Shown here one piece after another: positions 14,201-24,515 of a DNA stretch of 64,000 bases (positions within the stretch are counted from its first letter, which is position 1; every line of letters begins with the position of its first letter). The DNA comes from Chamaecrista fasciculata (Eukaryota; Streptophyta; Magnoliopsida; Fabales; Fabaceae), in NCBI GenBank assembly GCA_003254925.1, contig QANZ01026808.1, positions 53,353 to 117,352 on the forward strand. Direction: 5' to 3'. A model generated the notes under the pieces. That model was given only the letters and a program-made list of their open reading frames with translations, was not told the DNA's origin and did not search any database. The translations under genes were made by a program, and so were the position numbers.

Positions 14201-14389
14201 TCCAACTTTGAAATAGAGTTGAAAATGCAAGAGTTGGTGCAATTGGTTCTTTGTTCAAATATTGACATTGATCTTAACATGAAGAAGACATTCCTCACAG
14301 TTGCAAAGAGTTTTTATTATGTTGCCTATTGTGATTCAACCACTATCAACTATCACATTACCAAAGTCTTATTTGAAAGAGTCATATAA
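1148..14389 (+). CDS. class II diterpene synthase (copalyl diphosphate synthase-like, TPS-c), 14 exons
   Basis: Exons: 1148-1250, 1348-1433, 2610-2925, 5390-5573, 6631-6845, 7462-7582, 7685-7797, 8229-8455, 9941-10056, 11611-11709, 11985-12212, 13230-13341, 13462-13656, 14156-14389. All splice phases agree and give 2349 nt, about 782 residues, which is normal for this family. The first ~60 residues are Ser/Asn-rich, like a plastid transit peptide. Landmarks are SAYDTAW (95-101), the QLHDGSWGD block (exon 3), QSKDGSFFF (exon 5), the protonating DxDD motif as DLDD at 359-362, [14 protein letters not shown] (exon 9), and a C-terminus with [15 protein letters not shown] and KVLFERVI. No class I DDxxD motif is seen, so it should be monofunctional, cyclising GGPP to a bicyclic diphosphate in the plastid. 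The residues that act as catalytic base in ent-CPS are altered: LFS replaces LHS at 244-246 and PDF replaces PNV at 303-305. Gln313 replaces the regulatory His. It is therefore probably a specialised-metabolism paralogue and not the gibberellin enzyme. Introns are large and full of transposons. Confidence 0.9.
1650..2056. mobile_element. fold-back element, Mutator-like, 9-bp TSD (diTPS intron 2)
   Basis: The element begins GGCTAAAG and ends CTTTAGCC. Its two halves are near-complementary phrases around 'ttggtcccataactttttttgttgcaa'-like units, so it can fold into one long hairpin. The flanking 9 bases are identical on both sides (ATAATATAA at 1641-1649 and 2057-2065). No coding capacity is visible. 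The 9-bp duplication is typical of Mutator-like elements. Confidence 0.8.
2207..2478. repeat. degenerate inverted repeat (diTPS intron 2)
   Basis: The left side reads 'aattaacaattcg...gagttgacaacttg' and the right side 'gagttgtcaatttag...aattTgttaaattt', with 'agtttagcccctaaa'-type phrases between. It is the same family as copies at 6890-7410, 11755-11962, 21345-21537 and about 61830-61960. Small, decayed and non-coding. Confidence 0.5.
3061..4909. repeat. compound inverted-repeat element with nested insertions (diTPS intron 3)
   Basis: The outer ends are related as inverted repeats: the left reads 'caaaatcttattttggttcc', the right 'ggaccaaaacgagatttttg'. A 55-60-bp unit containing 'ttagttctatttcggtcatt' occurs twice in direct orientation (about 3101-3158 and 3616-3673). 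The right half of a fold-back element (about 3404-3608, ending in 'gcactttgacc') lies between the copies. A complete hAT element (4352-4832) is nested near the right end. No host coding sequence is visible. Confidence 0.5.
4352..4832. mobile_element. non-autonomous hAT-type element, 8-bp TSD
   Basis: The termini are CAGTGATGTG on the left and the complement of CAGTGTTGTCA on the right. The 8-bp target duplication ATTAAAAT is exact at 4344-4351 and 4833-4840. The ends are rich in CCGG/GGACC units that pair with each other. At 481 bp it has no transposase. It sits in intron 3 of the diterpene synthase, inside an older repeat. Confidence 0.85.
5085..5240. repeat. dispersed repeat shared with 53891-54032
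   Basis: A block containing two 'atgattggtcatgcaaaatg'-like units and 'cacgtatcaaatg' recurs about 49 kb away, inside the broken receptor-kinase fragment. The two copies are in the same orientation with small indels. Its class is unknown. Confidence 0.6.
5700..6120. repeat. decayed fold-back sequence (diTPS intron 4)
   Basis: Phrases such as 'gagttttaagtcaggaa' and 'ctcctaaagtttaaaactt' are answered by complementary phrases to the right, and the ending 'aactcatggagtactcttgg' complements the left edge. The boundaries are poorly defined and there is no coding sequence. Confidence 0.35.
6145..6567. mobile_element. fold-back element, Mutator-like, 9-bp TSD (diTPS intron 4)
   Basis: Ends are GGCTTAAGTGCAC and its complement GTGCACTTAAGCC. 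The flanks TTGATACTT (6136-6144) and TTGATATTT (6568-6576) match at 8 of 9 bases. The internal sequence is palindromic with the 'ggaccaaaattgcaacaaaa' unit, the same family as 1650-2056. It ends about 65 bases before exon 5. Confidence 0.8.
6890..7410. repeat. two tandem degenerate inverted repeats (diTPS intron 5)
   Basis: Two consecutive units (about 6890-7155 and 7170-7410) each begin 'aaattaacaa' or 'taaactaacaactt' and end with its complement 'agttgttagtttt'. They belong to the same family as 2207-2478 and are non-coding. Confidence 0.5.
7850..8166. mobile_element. fold-back element, 9-bp TSD (diTPS intron 7)
   Basis: The ends GGTCAAAG and CTTTTACC carry imperfect terminal inverted repeats. 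The flanks AATATATAT (7841-7849 and 8167-8175) are identical, although low in complexity. The internal phrases match the family at 13725-14073. The element ends about 60 bases before exon 8. Confidence 0.7.
8480..9355. repeat. cluster of three decayed inverted repeats (diTPS intron 8)
   Basis: The unit at 8480-8695 pairs 'aggcaaaagtaattttaat' with 'agagtacttttacctttt' and resembles 10475-10690 and 55655-56020. Units at about 8738-8985 and 9089-9355 are direct copies of each other starting 'ggtcaaaacctcattttg', so this block was duplicated in tandem. No coding sequence is seen. The following 9360-9940 is unclassified intron sequence. Confidence 0.5.
10375..10990. repeat. decayed nested inverted repeats (diTPS intron 9)
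   Basis: The outer ends 'gggtcgaatatccattgcgg' and 'aaaaaggatatttagcc' are roughly complementary. An inner unit at about 10475-10690 pairs 'gtaaaagtgctcttgatacc' type sequence with its complement, related to 8480-8695. The inner unit appears inserted into the outer one. Confidence 0.4.
11105..11300 (+). mobile_element. SINE, tRNA-derived, family 1 (diTPS intron 9)
   Basis: The sequence starts with an A-box-like 'tagttggtaatgagtcgact' followed by a B-box-like 'ggtcgtgaatt', the internal polymerase III promoter layout of tRNA-derived SINEs. The 3' part ('ccttggtgagcccttgggg', 'actcacctaaaacttttg') is shared in reverse with the copy at 30163-30331. The exact edges are uncertain. Confidence 0.7.
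11755..11962. repeat. degenerate inverted repeat (diTPS intron 10)
   Basis: The sequence reads 'agtttagtccctaaaagatt' on the left and 'aatctttcag...gaattgttaatttac' on the right, the same family as 2207-2478. It ends about 20 bases before exon 11. Confidence 0.5.
12340..12911. mobile_element. non-autonomous hAT-type element, 8-bp TSD (diTPS intron 11)
   Basis: Ends are TAGGGGTGTTC and its exact complement GAACACCCCTA, the usual hAT terminus. The target duplication CAATTTAT is exact at 12332-12339 and 12912-12919. Both arms are rich in 'gggttgggttggg'/'cccaacccaa'. It sits within an older inverted repeat whose arms are near 12249 ('ggtcgaatattcaaa') and 13124 ('gattatttgacc'). Confidence 0.85.
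13725..14073. mobile_element. fold-back element of the Mutator-like family (diTPS intron 13)
   Basis: Ends are GGTTAAAGTGCAC and 'acactttgacc'. The arms contain 'ggtcccgtatcttttgctca' and its complement. The flanks are AT-rich and only partly alike, so a target duplication is not certain. It is most similar to the copies at 7850-8166 and 31311-31918. Confidence 0.65.
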
Positions 14390-15411
14390 TTGATAGAAGT
14401 AATCATATTTCTATGCTTTCTAGTAGAGGTGCATTATGTATAAACTTCCTTAATTTATCAAGATTTGTTAAAAATAAATTTTTCTATGCTTTCTAGTGTA
14501 CATACTAACAACAAAAATTGATAGCTGTTTTTTTAAATGAAAATTGATCACCACAGTTTTAAGGACATTTTCCCCTTATCTCCGAAGACCCGGTAAATTA
14601 TACAAAAGGACTCTGTGGTTTGACCCATTTTCAGATAGGGTTCCTGTGGTTTAAAAAGTGTTTGCTCTGTTAACAAAAAGGGTCCCAAGGTATATTTCCA
14701 TCCTAAATTTGACAAAAATTTTGGCTAAAATACTATTTTAAGACCTTAACTATTAATTTTTATGTATTTGACTCCCTATTTGTATGAGAGGACTTTAACG
14801 TAAAAAAAAAAAAAAAGAAAAAAACACATTGCCCTTTTGTATAATTTACCAATTTGAAAAACAAGAACAAAGAAAAAAACACCAGACACCATTTCTAGTT
14901 TTGAAGACAATTAGATTAATCCTCTCCAAGACATAGAGATCATCAAAGTAAATTTTACTTATATCAACAAAGTCTTTTTCATACAAATGACCTGATTTGA
15001 ACACAGGACATCATACTTAAAGAACTCAAACTATCTACCAGTTGTACTGGTTTTGTGGGTTACATCAGACCCCATTTGATTTATTTTATTTCTCTCATTC
15101 ACATGAATAAAGGGCCAAAAGAGAAAAGCAAGACTAGCTCTCCTATCTTCTTGTGCCTAATTCCTATTGAAAAGAGGAAAAAAGAAGGAAAAGAAACGGA
15201 GTAGCACAAACAGTAGATACTATTTCTCTCAAGCAACATGCCTTGTAATGCACAAGACCATATATAAAAGAAGATAACACATAATTGCTTAAGTGAGTGA
15301 ATTTAGTAACATAGATACACAATTACAAGTTACAACCGCCACATTAAAATAGTAAAATACACATCCCAAGGCATGAATGAATCTTGAAAGGTAACTATTT
15401 AGTTTCTCCGC
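14390..15411. other. convergent intergenic region with one inverted-repeat element
   Basis: This separates the 3' ends of the diterpene synthase (+) and ALIS (-) genes. An element at 14592-14850 starts GGTAAATTATACAAAAGG and ends with the near-exact complement CCTTTTGTATAATTTACC. I see no target duplication. The remainder is untranslated or intergenic sequence with no recognisable gene. Confidence 0.6.
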
Positions 15412-18400
15412 TTAGTGCCCACTGGGATTCTTATTCCATGACAGATAAGAGGGATCTCCAAGTTGCCTAGAAATGTTAGAGACACACTGATTAGAACCTT
15501 ATTACATCTAAAATTAGAGATTATGCTCTTTTATTGTCAAAATATTAGCCCCTGATCAAACTACAAATTTGACAATGCAATCACCATGAATGGAGAAAAA
15601 TATTCGAGACTCAGTATTTAAAATATATTAGGAGGTGATGTTCACATCACATATTCCAAAAAGAGTGGCATAAATCAATTATCCAAATAATCTTCTGACA
15701 ATCTTTATACCTTGCATACTACAAGTTCAGCATAATATATGGTATTCCTGTTTTTTGACCATAGTTCAATCCCAATGGGCTTCCATGTGAATGAATGTGT
15801 TAAAATATTATAAAACTAATCACATGTTTTCACTTAACATATGAGGTATAACAATTCTTATTTCTTGAGTCAAAAAGTGAAAGAAGGTCGAGGCTGCAAA
15901 TGCTTATTTTGAAAATTTTCGCATAGAACCCATAGCTAAAATTCAGTGTGCCCATGTTTGCAAGAGTGAACTGATGTAGGACCCGTAAAATATAAAAAAG
16001 AAATGAGAGGAAGGGAGACTAGAAATATGAAAGGGAAAGAGGGAGAAGTAAAGAACAAGAATGGATAGGAAAGTGAGCAAAAATCTGGGCATTCTACTCT
16101 GAAATACTAGGCTGACTTATAATAAGTGAGAAGGCTTTATATGGGGAGTCCAAATAAAAAATAATAATAGTATAAAAGCAATCTTTAACAAAACAATAAA
16201 GCAAGAGTCAATTTTTAAGTTCTGTTATTCCCTAGGCAATATTAATTCTTTTTATTTTTTTACTAAAGTATGTTTACCAATGTTTTCCACATTTCTCATT
16301 GGCTAGAGAGAACTCTCCTAGCCAACGTTTTCTAGCAAGGCAAGGTCAAGACAGGAAAATTGTCGTCAGGGATCCAAGTAGCATCTAAGTCTGAAAACCT
16401 TTCCAGTGAACAAGGTAGCGGTCGAGGGCCATGAGGAGAGAGGACAATCTTATCATCCAAAGTGGCATAAACTGCTTCAACAAGTGGAACATCCAAAAGA
16501 ATGAGCAAGGAAATCCACATAATCAACAGAAAGTAATGGAGGAGGCTTAAAAGCGTCTTGGTAAGGAAATATATCCTCAATATAGAAAACTATTCTAATA
16601 GCCATATCAGGAGGTAACTCAATATTGAAAACTAAAGTATTGGAATGAACATTATCAAGTTATCCTCTCTACTCGTGACCCTCTCCACTGTTATCTTGTT
16701 CAAACTCAGATGCTACTTGGATCACCAAAGACAAGTTTTTCCACCTTGAGACTGCTTACAAGAAATTTCCCTCTCCTAAGGAGAGTTCTCTGGTTCTCTC
16801 TAAACAGGGAAATGAAGAAAAATCTAGGAAAATATATTTTAGGCAAGAAAAGAACTAATACTGCCTAGGGAATAATAGATCTTGAAAATTGACTATTGCT
16901 ATTAATTATTGTTGTGTTGGAAATTGTTGTTATGCTTTTATTTGTTTTGACTCGGGCTCCCTCCATAAAGTCTTCTCACTTATTGTAAGTCAGCCTTGAA
17001 CACATAATAGAATACTCAGATTCTTTCTCTCAGTTCCTTCTCTATTCTTCTCGGTATTCTCTTCTCTCTCTTTCCCTTTCATATTTCTACTCTCCCTTCC
17101 CCTCAATTTTTTGTATCTCTGGTCCTACATCAAGTGAAAACTAGTAAAAGAAAGGCAGAAATGAGGGGAAGGGAGAGTAGAAATATGAAAGGGTGAAGAG
17201 AATACAGAGAATGAAGAGGGAACTAGCAGCAAAAATCTGAGTATTCAATTCTGAAATTCAAGGCTGCGTTTAAGTGAGAGGGCTTTATATAGGGAGCCCA
17301 AATCAAAAATAATAAAAGCATCACAACAACTTTTAACATAACAATAAAAGCAGGGGTCAGTTTTCAAGATATATCATTCCCTACTCCCTAGGCAGTATGA
17401 ATTCTTTTCTGGTCCTAAAATATGTTTCCAAGGTTTTCCATTATGAACACATGCAAGAAAATATGCCAAGTAATAGAATACCAACGTAAGTCACTCCATA
17501 AGCAGCTCTGTTTTAGAAAGAACTTGCATGAAGTTCTGCAATATATATGTATAGATAAGTACCTTGGCTTGGTAAAATATACAATGGTGAAAGCCATGGC
17601 CAAAAAGAAGCACAATCCCCCAACAGAGAGATAAGCAATACCAAGGAAGTCATTCTTCCCACCAAGCCAACTAGTAGTTGACAGTACAAGCTTCTTTTTT
17701 CCATTAAAGCTATACGTGTTGTAGTTGTTCTTTAATGTCACGTGTATCTGTTCACCTGCATTCAGATCCACCTCTATCTTTCCGTACAACTTCCTAAAAG
17801 TGGGGAGAGCAGCTGTGCGCATCCACACAATAAGATCTTCCTGCTCACTCAACTGTTAAACACAACATTCAAAACATAAGCAGCTTATTTAAGTGATGCA
17901 AACCATAGAGAATAACTCAAACTAATGACATGAAGAATGTAATATGCAAGTCACACAAATGAAAGGGGAAGGAATGCAGAATATTGTACAGGAAAGAACT
18001 GGACAACTTATTCATATTTCATATATACAAGCCTTGGTGGCTACTTTTTGCTTTTGTTTTCCTGTTTGGAGGATATCTCATCCTCCTTCAGCTTGTGCTA
18101 ACTCTCCTATCAGGATAACAAACTTCTTCTTATATAAAAAAAACACTAATGAGGCATGGATGCATAGAAATGGTTATAATATGATTGATTTTCAAGATTG
18201 GATACAACATAGCGAATATGGTTAAGTTATTAGATTATTAAAGTGAAAGGGCATAAGATGCAGAATTGGCCATTTATTGAGGCAAATGTATATACTAAGA
18301 GAGACACTGATCAAACAAGCATTACCATTTTGCATACACTACAATTACATAATATGGACTTAAAAATAAAAGACCCCATTCTATCCTTTGAGCATCTCAT

Positions 18401-21400
18401 AAATGCAAAACATCACTACTTTTAATAAGTTTGTATGTCTCGATGCAACCCCAGATAGATGACCTTCAATATACTTAATACAAAGCCTAGAATGCTAAGC
18501 TACCTACAACCTTTAATCACGACAAGCCATAAAATATAATAGACCATTAAACATTTTGCTTCCTGATTAAGAAATAGCTCTACTAAACTCAATCCTTATA
18601 GTCCTAAAATGTATGCATTTCACACCGTGATGCAGTTAAAATTCTAACTCATTTCCCCATCACTTTTAAATCCTACCATCTCAAGTTTCAAGCCTTTAAG
18701 GCTAAACAAAGACTATGTTTCTCAGTGGTTGAGACAAAACCATTAATAAATACGGCTAAAACAGAAAAGAAACAACAACAACAACAACTGTTTCTTGCTC
18801 CTGCCATAATTTTTCCTCCATGGCTGGGCAATTTCTACAAATCAACAAAATTTGGACAGGCATATTATTTCAGTGAAAAAGACAACTCAAAGTCTCAAAC
18901 TAATCTCTGTTTCTCGTATTAAAATTCAATATAGTCTAAACTAGAAATTCAGAACCCTCAAAAGTCAATAACTTGATCTTTGTGGCAACCAAAGATCACA
19001 AATCTCATCTGACCCTATCAATATTAAATACTCTTTTATGTTGGTCATCATTAATTCACATTTCATCATTTTGAGGAATTGACAAGCAATTTTTATGGAT
19101 TAATAAATAGCCAAATAAATTTGGCAAAGTTACATGCTGCAAATAAATTATGTAAACAAATAGGAGTCCATTCCAAGAACCTAGGAAAAACATATAAATA
19201 GTTTTTTTAAAGATCAACAAGTAAAAAGGAGAACCAAGTTAGTACACGTAGAAATAAAGAGACTGCGTAAAGCATTAAGTGATATAAAAATGTAAGGATT
19301 AGCCTCTAAATATCAATGTAATCTCAGATATAGTCCAGAATCAGTAAATAAAGAGAAATATACAACCAAATAGAGACTAGCTTCAATCAAAATGAGTTAT
19401 GAAGAAGCTTACTGGTATGGATTCATCAAGATGTGCACCGCCTACAAGAGAACCATTCTGGAAGTTTTTAGGAAAGACATCTTTTCCAAATTTGTGTTCC
19501 CTGTCACTTTTCCAAGCGATGCCTTTCTTGTTTACTGTCAAATTATTATTGTTGCGAGTGAAGGTATATGTGTCATTGAACAAACTCCAAGCCACAAGAC
19601 CACAAGGTACAATTGCATTGCCATTGAAAAGATCTTCAGGCTTACAACTATCAGTTGAATTCTCATATTTTGGGTATCTCAACTGCTCATCATTTCGGCT
19701 TTTAACATACCTGAGTTACAGAAAATTGGCTCTAGAACAATTGCAATCATAAAAAACTGAACTAGATGCATCATATTAAATTGTTAACCAAAAAACTCCC
19801 AAACATTAAGAGTGCAGATGATTAGAGTATACGTAAATGAAAGATATAAAAATAGTTTCGATAAAGTTAAGATGAATAAATGAAGATCTTCATATTGATG
19901 CCACTTGAAATCAGGTCACATGTAGCTAGAACTACATTAACAGTATCACAAAAACAATTACCTAGTTCTAAAAGTCAGTAAAAAGTAACCGAAGCTACAA
20001 CCAATATTTTTGAACCCAGACCATTCAATTGAACTAGCCAAGGACTCAGATAATCGGGTCACTAGTTCAACCATTAAATCACTAAAAAAACTGGTACTGG
20101 TTGTCAATGATATGATCCTACGATCTTATAAGCGATCTTAACAACACTAGCATTGAGACCTTGTCTATGAAGAATGGAGCATCTCTTACTCCAACCAACC
20201 ACTTGTCAATATTAGTCCTTTCATTTATTTTTTTAATGGAGTTGACAATATAACAACATTTGTTGAAATATCTGTCGCAAAATTCATGATTTAAAGAAAT
20301 CTTTTTAAGCTATACTAGAAATCCACACAATTAAAGAAGGAAAATAAACAAAGGAAGCTAGAAATCTGAAAAACTACAGGAGAGAGATGGAACAGAAAGA
20401 CTCTTGTTCTTTACAAAACAATCAGATTTTTTTAACTGACTACAAATATATAATTGTAATGGATGGGTTATGGACATATTGTAATTTAGAAATAAAAGGG
20501 GCACTTACCGGCGATGATTTTGGTAGAAATTGTCAAGCTGATAGTAAACATAAATTGGAGACTTCATACTTTTTGTCACCTTCTCATAAGAAAAGATAAG
20601 AACATTATAATGCAAACTCCATTATCTATTATTAAGTATTTAAACAGAACAAACATTATGCCAATGATGAGTAAACACTATTAAAGAGAAAGCAATTCCA
20701 ATGAGACTTACATTTAGTACCCTGTTGCATGTTTTATCAGCAGAGCTTTGAACATATTCTACTTTATTGTTCTTAAAGTTTTCTGGTACGCAATCAGACT
20801 CATACCTATCAATAATTTCAACAACCTGATAGATAATAATTTAATTACAATCAGCATCGTATACAACAGAAAGCACAAACACAAAACATAACTGCGTTTG
20901 CCCGTACATCATTTGAAGCAAGCAGTGAAGCAACTCCAATAGGAATAAAGAAAACGCTGACAATCAAGAATGATGAAATAACCTACATGAAAAGATTTAA
21001 ATTAAATACATGCATAGCCTTGCAAACTGACTTTGATATGTTTGGAGATTAAATTTATGAAAATTGACAATTGATATGATAAGTAAGAGTTACTGCTCGA
21101 GGGGTAAGGATCGGCTTGCATGCTGGAAGTTCTTGTTGTGTAAACTTGGAATCTGAAAGAGAACTCTAGTGTTCAGTCAGTTAAGTTTTCTGTAGCTAGA
21201 TTAAAAAAAAAAATATGACGTGAATGCAATTTTCACTAGAGCAGAAGAAAAACAACTTTTAAGTCAACAACCAAAATGCATGTCAAATGAAATTTAACAG
21301 GAATGTTTAAATGTCAAGTCTCAGAAAAATGAAGGCATCACCTTGTTTAGTGCCTGAAAGATCACCGAGCTGACAACTCAGTCTTTCTTATGGACTAAAT

Positions 21401-21750
21401 AGCATACAGTTTTAATCTTTCAGGGACTAAAAAATATATTATTTTGATATTTCAGGGACTAAATTGTACATTTCAATCTTTCAGGGACCAAACTGTCTGC
21501 TCGGTGATCTTTTAGGGACCAAATTATTAGTTTACTCGCACAATTGTATCCACAAAGCGATATACCAGAAGCACATTGAAGGCATAAAATTGCAGTAAAA
21601 CGTAACCAAATTAAAGAAAAAAAAAACAACAATAATGAAATTATCAAAAATTAGGAAGTTTGAGAGGCCAATACACTTGGGACGCTTGGTGTGTTTTCTG
21701 GCAACTGCTGCATCGGCAGATCCACGACCTCCAGAACTCGACGATGCCAT
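15412..21750 (-). CDS. ALIS: ALA-interacting subunit (CDC50/LEM3 family), 8 exons
   Basis: Exons in order on the minus strand: 21750-21675, 21152-21094, 20982-20908, 20825-20712, 20579-20509, 19710-19413, 17852-17563, 15466-15412. All phases agree and give 345 residues, the usual ALIS length. ALIS proteins are obligate partners of P4-ATPase lipid flippases, needed for ER exit and activity. Visible features are a Ser/Gly-rich start, RPKY then [17 protein letters not shown], a first membrane segment (exon 3, [20 protein letters not shown]), [12 protein letters not shown], NPxY-like [23 protein letters not shown], a luminal domain with Cys and N-x-S/T sites (NST, NLT, NGS), and a second membrane segment (exon 7, [20 protein letters not shown]). 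The tail is [19 protein letters not shown]. Exon 1 donates through GTATTG so that the Tyr codon is split. The last intron (2.1 kb) carries a long-inverted-repeat element. The gene looks intact. Confidence 0.93.
15972..17130. mobile_element. element with ~300-bp terminal inverted repeats and coding-like centre (ALIS intron 7)
   Basis: A segment beginning TGATGTAGGACC (15972) recurs as its reverse complement ending at 17130 (GGTCCTACATCA). The arms extend about 300 bases each and share phrases such as 'tagaaatatgaaaggg' and 'attccctaggca'. The flanks 'agagtgaac' and 'agtgaaaac' are partly alike, possibly an aged 9-bp duplication. The centre (about 16330-16620) reads on the minus strand as two adjoining open stretches, [20 protein letters not shown] onward and then [20 protein letters not shown] onward to a stop. 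They are separated by one frame change. I do not recognise that protein. Confidence 0.6.
17150..17445 (+). repeat. third, direct copy of the long terminal repeat
   Basis: Immediately right of the inverted-repeat element is a third copy of its arm, in the orientation of the left arm. It runs from 'gaaatgaggggaagggagag' to 'ctaggcagtatgaattcttt' and ends close to exon 7 of ALIS. It may be a solo arm or the remnant of a second insertion. Confidence 0.6.
21345..21537. repeat. inverted repeat in ALIS intron 1
   Basis: The unit 'gtgcctgaaagatcaccgag' on the left is answered by 'ctcggtgatcttttagggac' on the right. It belongs to the family at 2207-2478 and 11755-11962, and is better preserved here. 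Confidence 0.65.
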
Positions 21751-21957
21751 GTGATCTGAACCCTAAATCCTCAAAGAGAAAATCAACGATGATGATGATG
21801 ATGATTGCAAAGTCGAAGAAAATGAAGATTGAAATTTGAGAAAAAAAAAAAAGGTAATGCGATTGTAATTGTTGGATTTTTTTTTTTTTTACAGAGAAAC
21901 GAACGAAGAAGAATGATGATTCATTGCCAAGGGCGGCCGGTCACTCCCTTCCCTCTC

Positions 21958-22000
21958 TGAGGGAGAGAGAGAAAGAGAGAGAGAGGGAGGGAAAGGCAAA
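21958..22000. repeat. GA-rich microsatellite
   Basis: A run of 'gagagagagaaagagagaga' type sequence lies about 210 bases upstream of the ALIS start codon. Such purine-rich tracts are common in plant promoters and 5' leaders; a role here is only inferred. Confidence 0.6.
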
Positions 22001-22122
22001 GGAAGAAAGTACCATTGACGAGTCAAAAATATACATGGCAATTGGCAATTACACACATTTTGGATGGCTTGGAAAAAAAATTAATTACCATAACCAATTT
22101 TTTTCGATCCTCAATTTATTTA

Positions 22123-22580
22123 GGCTAAAGAGCACTTTTGATCCCATAACTTTGGCAAAGGTTTTGATTTGGTTCCATAACTTTTTTTGTTGCAATTTTG
22201 GTCCCATAACTTCGACAAAGGTCTCAATTTGGTCCTATAACTTTTTTTGTTGCAATTTTGGTCCCATAACTTCTAAAAACGTCTCACCATTGGTCCTAAG
22301 CTGATTTCCATCCGTCCCATAACTTCACTCATATTTGTCATGTCATCATCCAACTCAGTATGTCAGATCATTTTTTTACGGTAGATAATTGATGGAAATC
22401 AGTATTGGGACCACAATGAGACATTTTCAAAAGTTATGGGACCAAAATTGTAACAAAAAAAGTTATGGAACCAAATTGAGACATTTGCCAAAGTTATGGG
22501 ACTAAAATTGCAACAAAAAAAGTTATGGGACCAAATTGAAACATTTGCCAAAGTTATGAGACTAAAAGTGCACTTTGACC
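22123..22580. mobile_element. fold-back element of the Mutator-like family
   Basis: Starts GGCTAAAG and ends 'gcactttgacc', with the 'ggtcccataacttttttt'-type unit repeated in each arm. The left arm has an extra unit. The AT-rich flanks do not match exactly. It lies just upstream of the ALIS gene. The stretch 22581-23060 beyond it holds no recognisable feature. Confidence 0.75.
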
Positions 22581-23060
22581 TATTTTATTTTTAAATGGAA
22601 TGTTTGAATTGATTATGTATTTTTGTGTCATGCTTATTTTAATTTAAAATGTTTCAGACATATATGTTTTCATATATAGTTATTATTTTTTCTATACCGT
22701 TTTGATTATTTAGAAATTAAATTATACATTTTAATTTTTTTTAGAATTGAGTTGTTACTTCGATAATTTTTTAGGGACCAAATTGTTAATTTACTCTTCT
22801 TTTTTACTTTCCAGCATTATTTAGTTTATGTTCATATCATAAATCTTATCTTTTATCACTTCTTACTTATTAATTTCGCTATAATTTGCACAATTAACTT
22901 TAAACCCTATAGAAAAACCGCTCAATTGCTTCTTCTCAGTTTTCTTTCACAAAAACTTCTAGTCTCGCCTCTTCTGCTAGTATATTTCTATAGAGAGGAA
23001 TTTTATTATTTGCAATTTCTCATAGATTTTTCTCTTTTGTTGTTTCAATTGAATAAATTA

Positions 23061-23991
23061 GGGTCCAGTTCGTTTGTGCTCTGATTATAATCTGCTTTGA
23101 TTATAATCGTAATAAGCATGTTCGTTTGCATTTATTTTCTGATCAAATTATAATCTTGATTTTTTTATAATCAAACACACCCAATTACACTTATACCCCT
23201 ATATATATACCTGTAATTACCTATCTAATACATTCAATCACACATCACAAGGCTAAAATAGTAATTTACCTGAAATGGTCGACCGATTCTGTCAACGGTG
23301 GACCGAATATCGACTTGAGAATGATATTAGGTCCGACGTTCGGTCCACCGATTCAAAAAATGGTCGACCGAATTTCAACCTGAGAATTCTATCAGGTCTG
23401 ACGTTCGGTCCACCGATGCAAAAAATGGTCGACCGAATACCTGAAATGAGTCACATTGAAATTTTTTTCGGGTCTGGAGTGCTTTTCTACATTATCTCTC
23501 ATCTTGTGCCAAACGGTGGACCATTTTTTTGATAGTCCACCGAATGTCGGGGCCTGATTACTACACTTTAGTCCTTTTGGTCCACCATTTCGGAGGCACA
23601 AATAGAATGGTCGACCAAACGAAATAAACACCTCACAAGTTGCCTATGATTATAATCATATTTTCACGATTCCCAAAGCAAACAGTGACAAAATCTGATT
23701 TTTTTAAAAACAACAATCACATCCAAACACACTTTGATTATTAGTCAAATCACATCTTACTTTTTCCTACTTTTTCCAACTTTTTCTTCCATTTCTACCC
23801 CTATACAATTTATCAATTTTCTTACTCTTCTATCTACCAACCACAATCATTGCATACCCATTTCAATAATTTCACACCAAATAATCAACTTTCATCCAAA
23901 CACCAATACACAAATAATCAACTTTGATTATAATTATACTTTGATTATAATCAGAGCAGATTTTATTATAAGCGCAAACGAACTGACCCCT
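23061..23991. mobile_element. inverted-repeat element with internal 'ggtccaccgattc' repeats
   Basis: The ends GGGTCCAGTTCGTTTG and the complement of GGGGTCAGTTCGTTTG pair, and sub-terminal 'gattataatc' palindromes recur at both ends. The ends are bordered by TTA and TAG. Inside, a unit containing 'tcggtccaccgattc' and 'aaaaaatggtcgaccgaat' recurs two to three times at about 23335-23440. No transposase is seen. The ends resemble PIF/Harbinger-type MITEs. Confidence 0.6.
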
Positions 23992-24515
23992 AGATCTTCG
24001 TCTTCCTAAGTTCGGTGATGATTTTATCCAGTTCTAATTCAGGTTTTACTTTTTCTTTTGTGAAAGATTTGTTTTGACACTAAAATCGACTCAAATCTAA
24101 ATATGTATGTCAAAAAATATTCGATGTACTGTCAAATATATAGAGAAGTCTCTGTCATATACATTTATGAGGAAATCTGCTTTTCTGATATACATAGAGT
24201 ATAATGAAAAACATTTAATTGACAACACCAAAATTAATGATTATTTTCATTCTACAGATATCTTTCATATAAGATCAATTATGCTTTTATTTTGTTTCTT
24301 TAGTTCAATATAGTTTGCAGAGTATTCTTCTCACGTTTTATTATATTTGAATTCTTTGAATAATCGTAAGTGTTTTTTTTGACTTTTTTATAATATAATT
24401 TAATTGGTGCTTTTCGAAAACAAAAAATTTAAACTCTAAAAAAAATCCCAACAAGTAGTGATATGAGATAAGTTATGATATGAGATAAGTTATGTCATTG
24501 TAATACGTACTTTAA

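Noticed and set aside
21958-22000. A regulatory GA element bound by GAGA factors
   Set aside because: The tract is a plain microsatellite; position alone does not support a specific binding role.
1148-23000. A biosynthetic gene cluster around the diterpene synthase
   Set aside because: The only neighbouring genes are ALIS and, further on, dehydrogenase, receptor kinase and bHLH remnants or genes. No cytochrome P450, class I diterpene synthase or transferase is present in the window.
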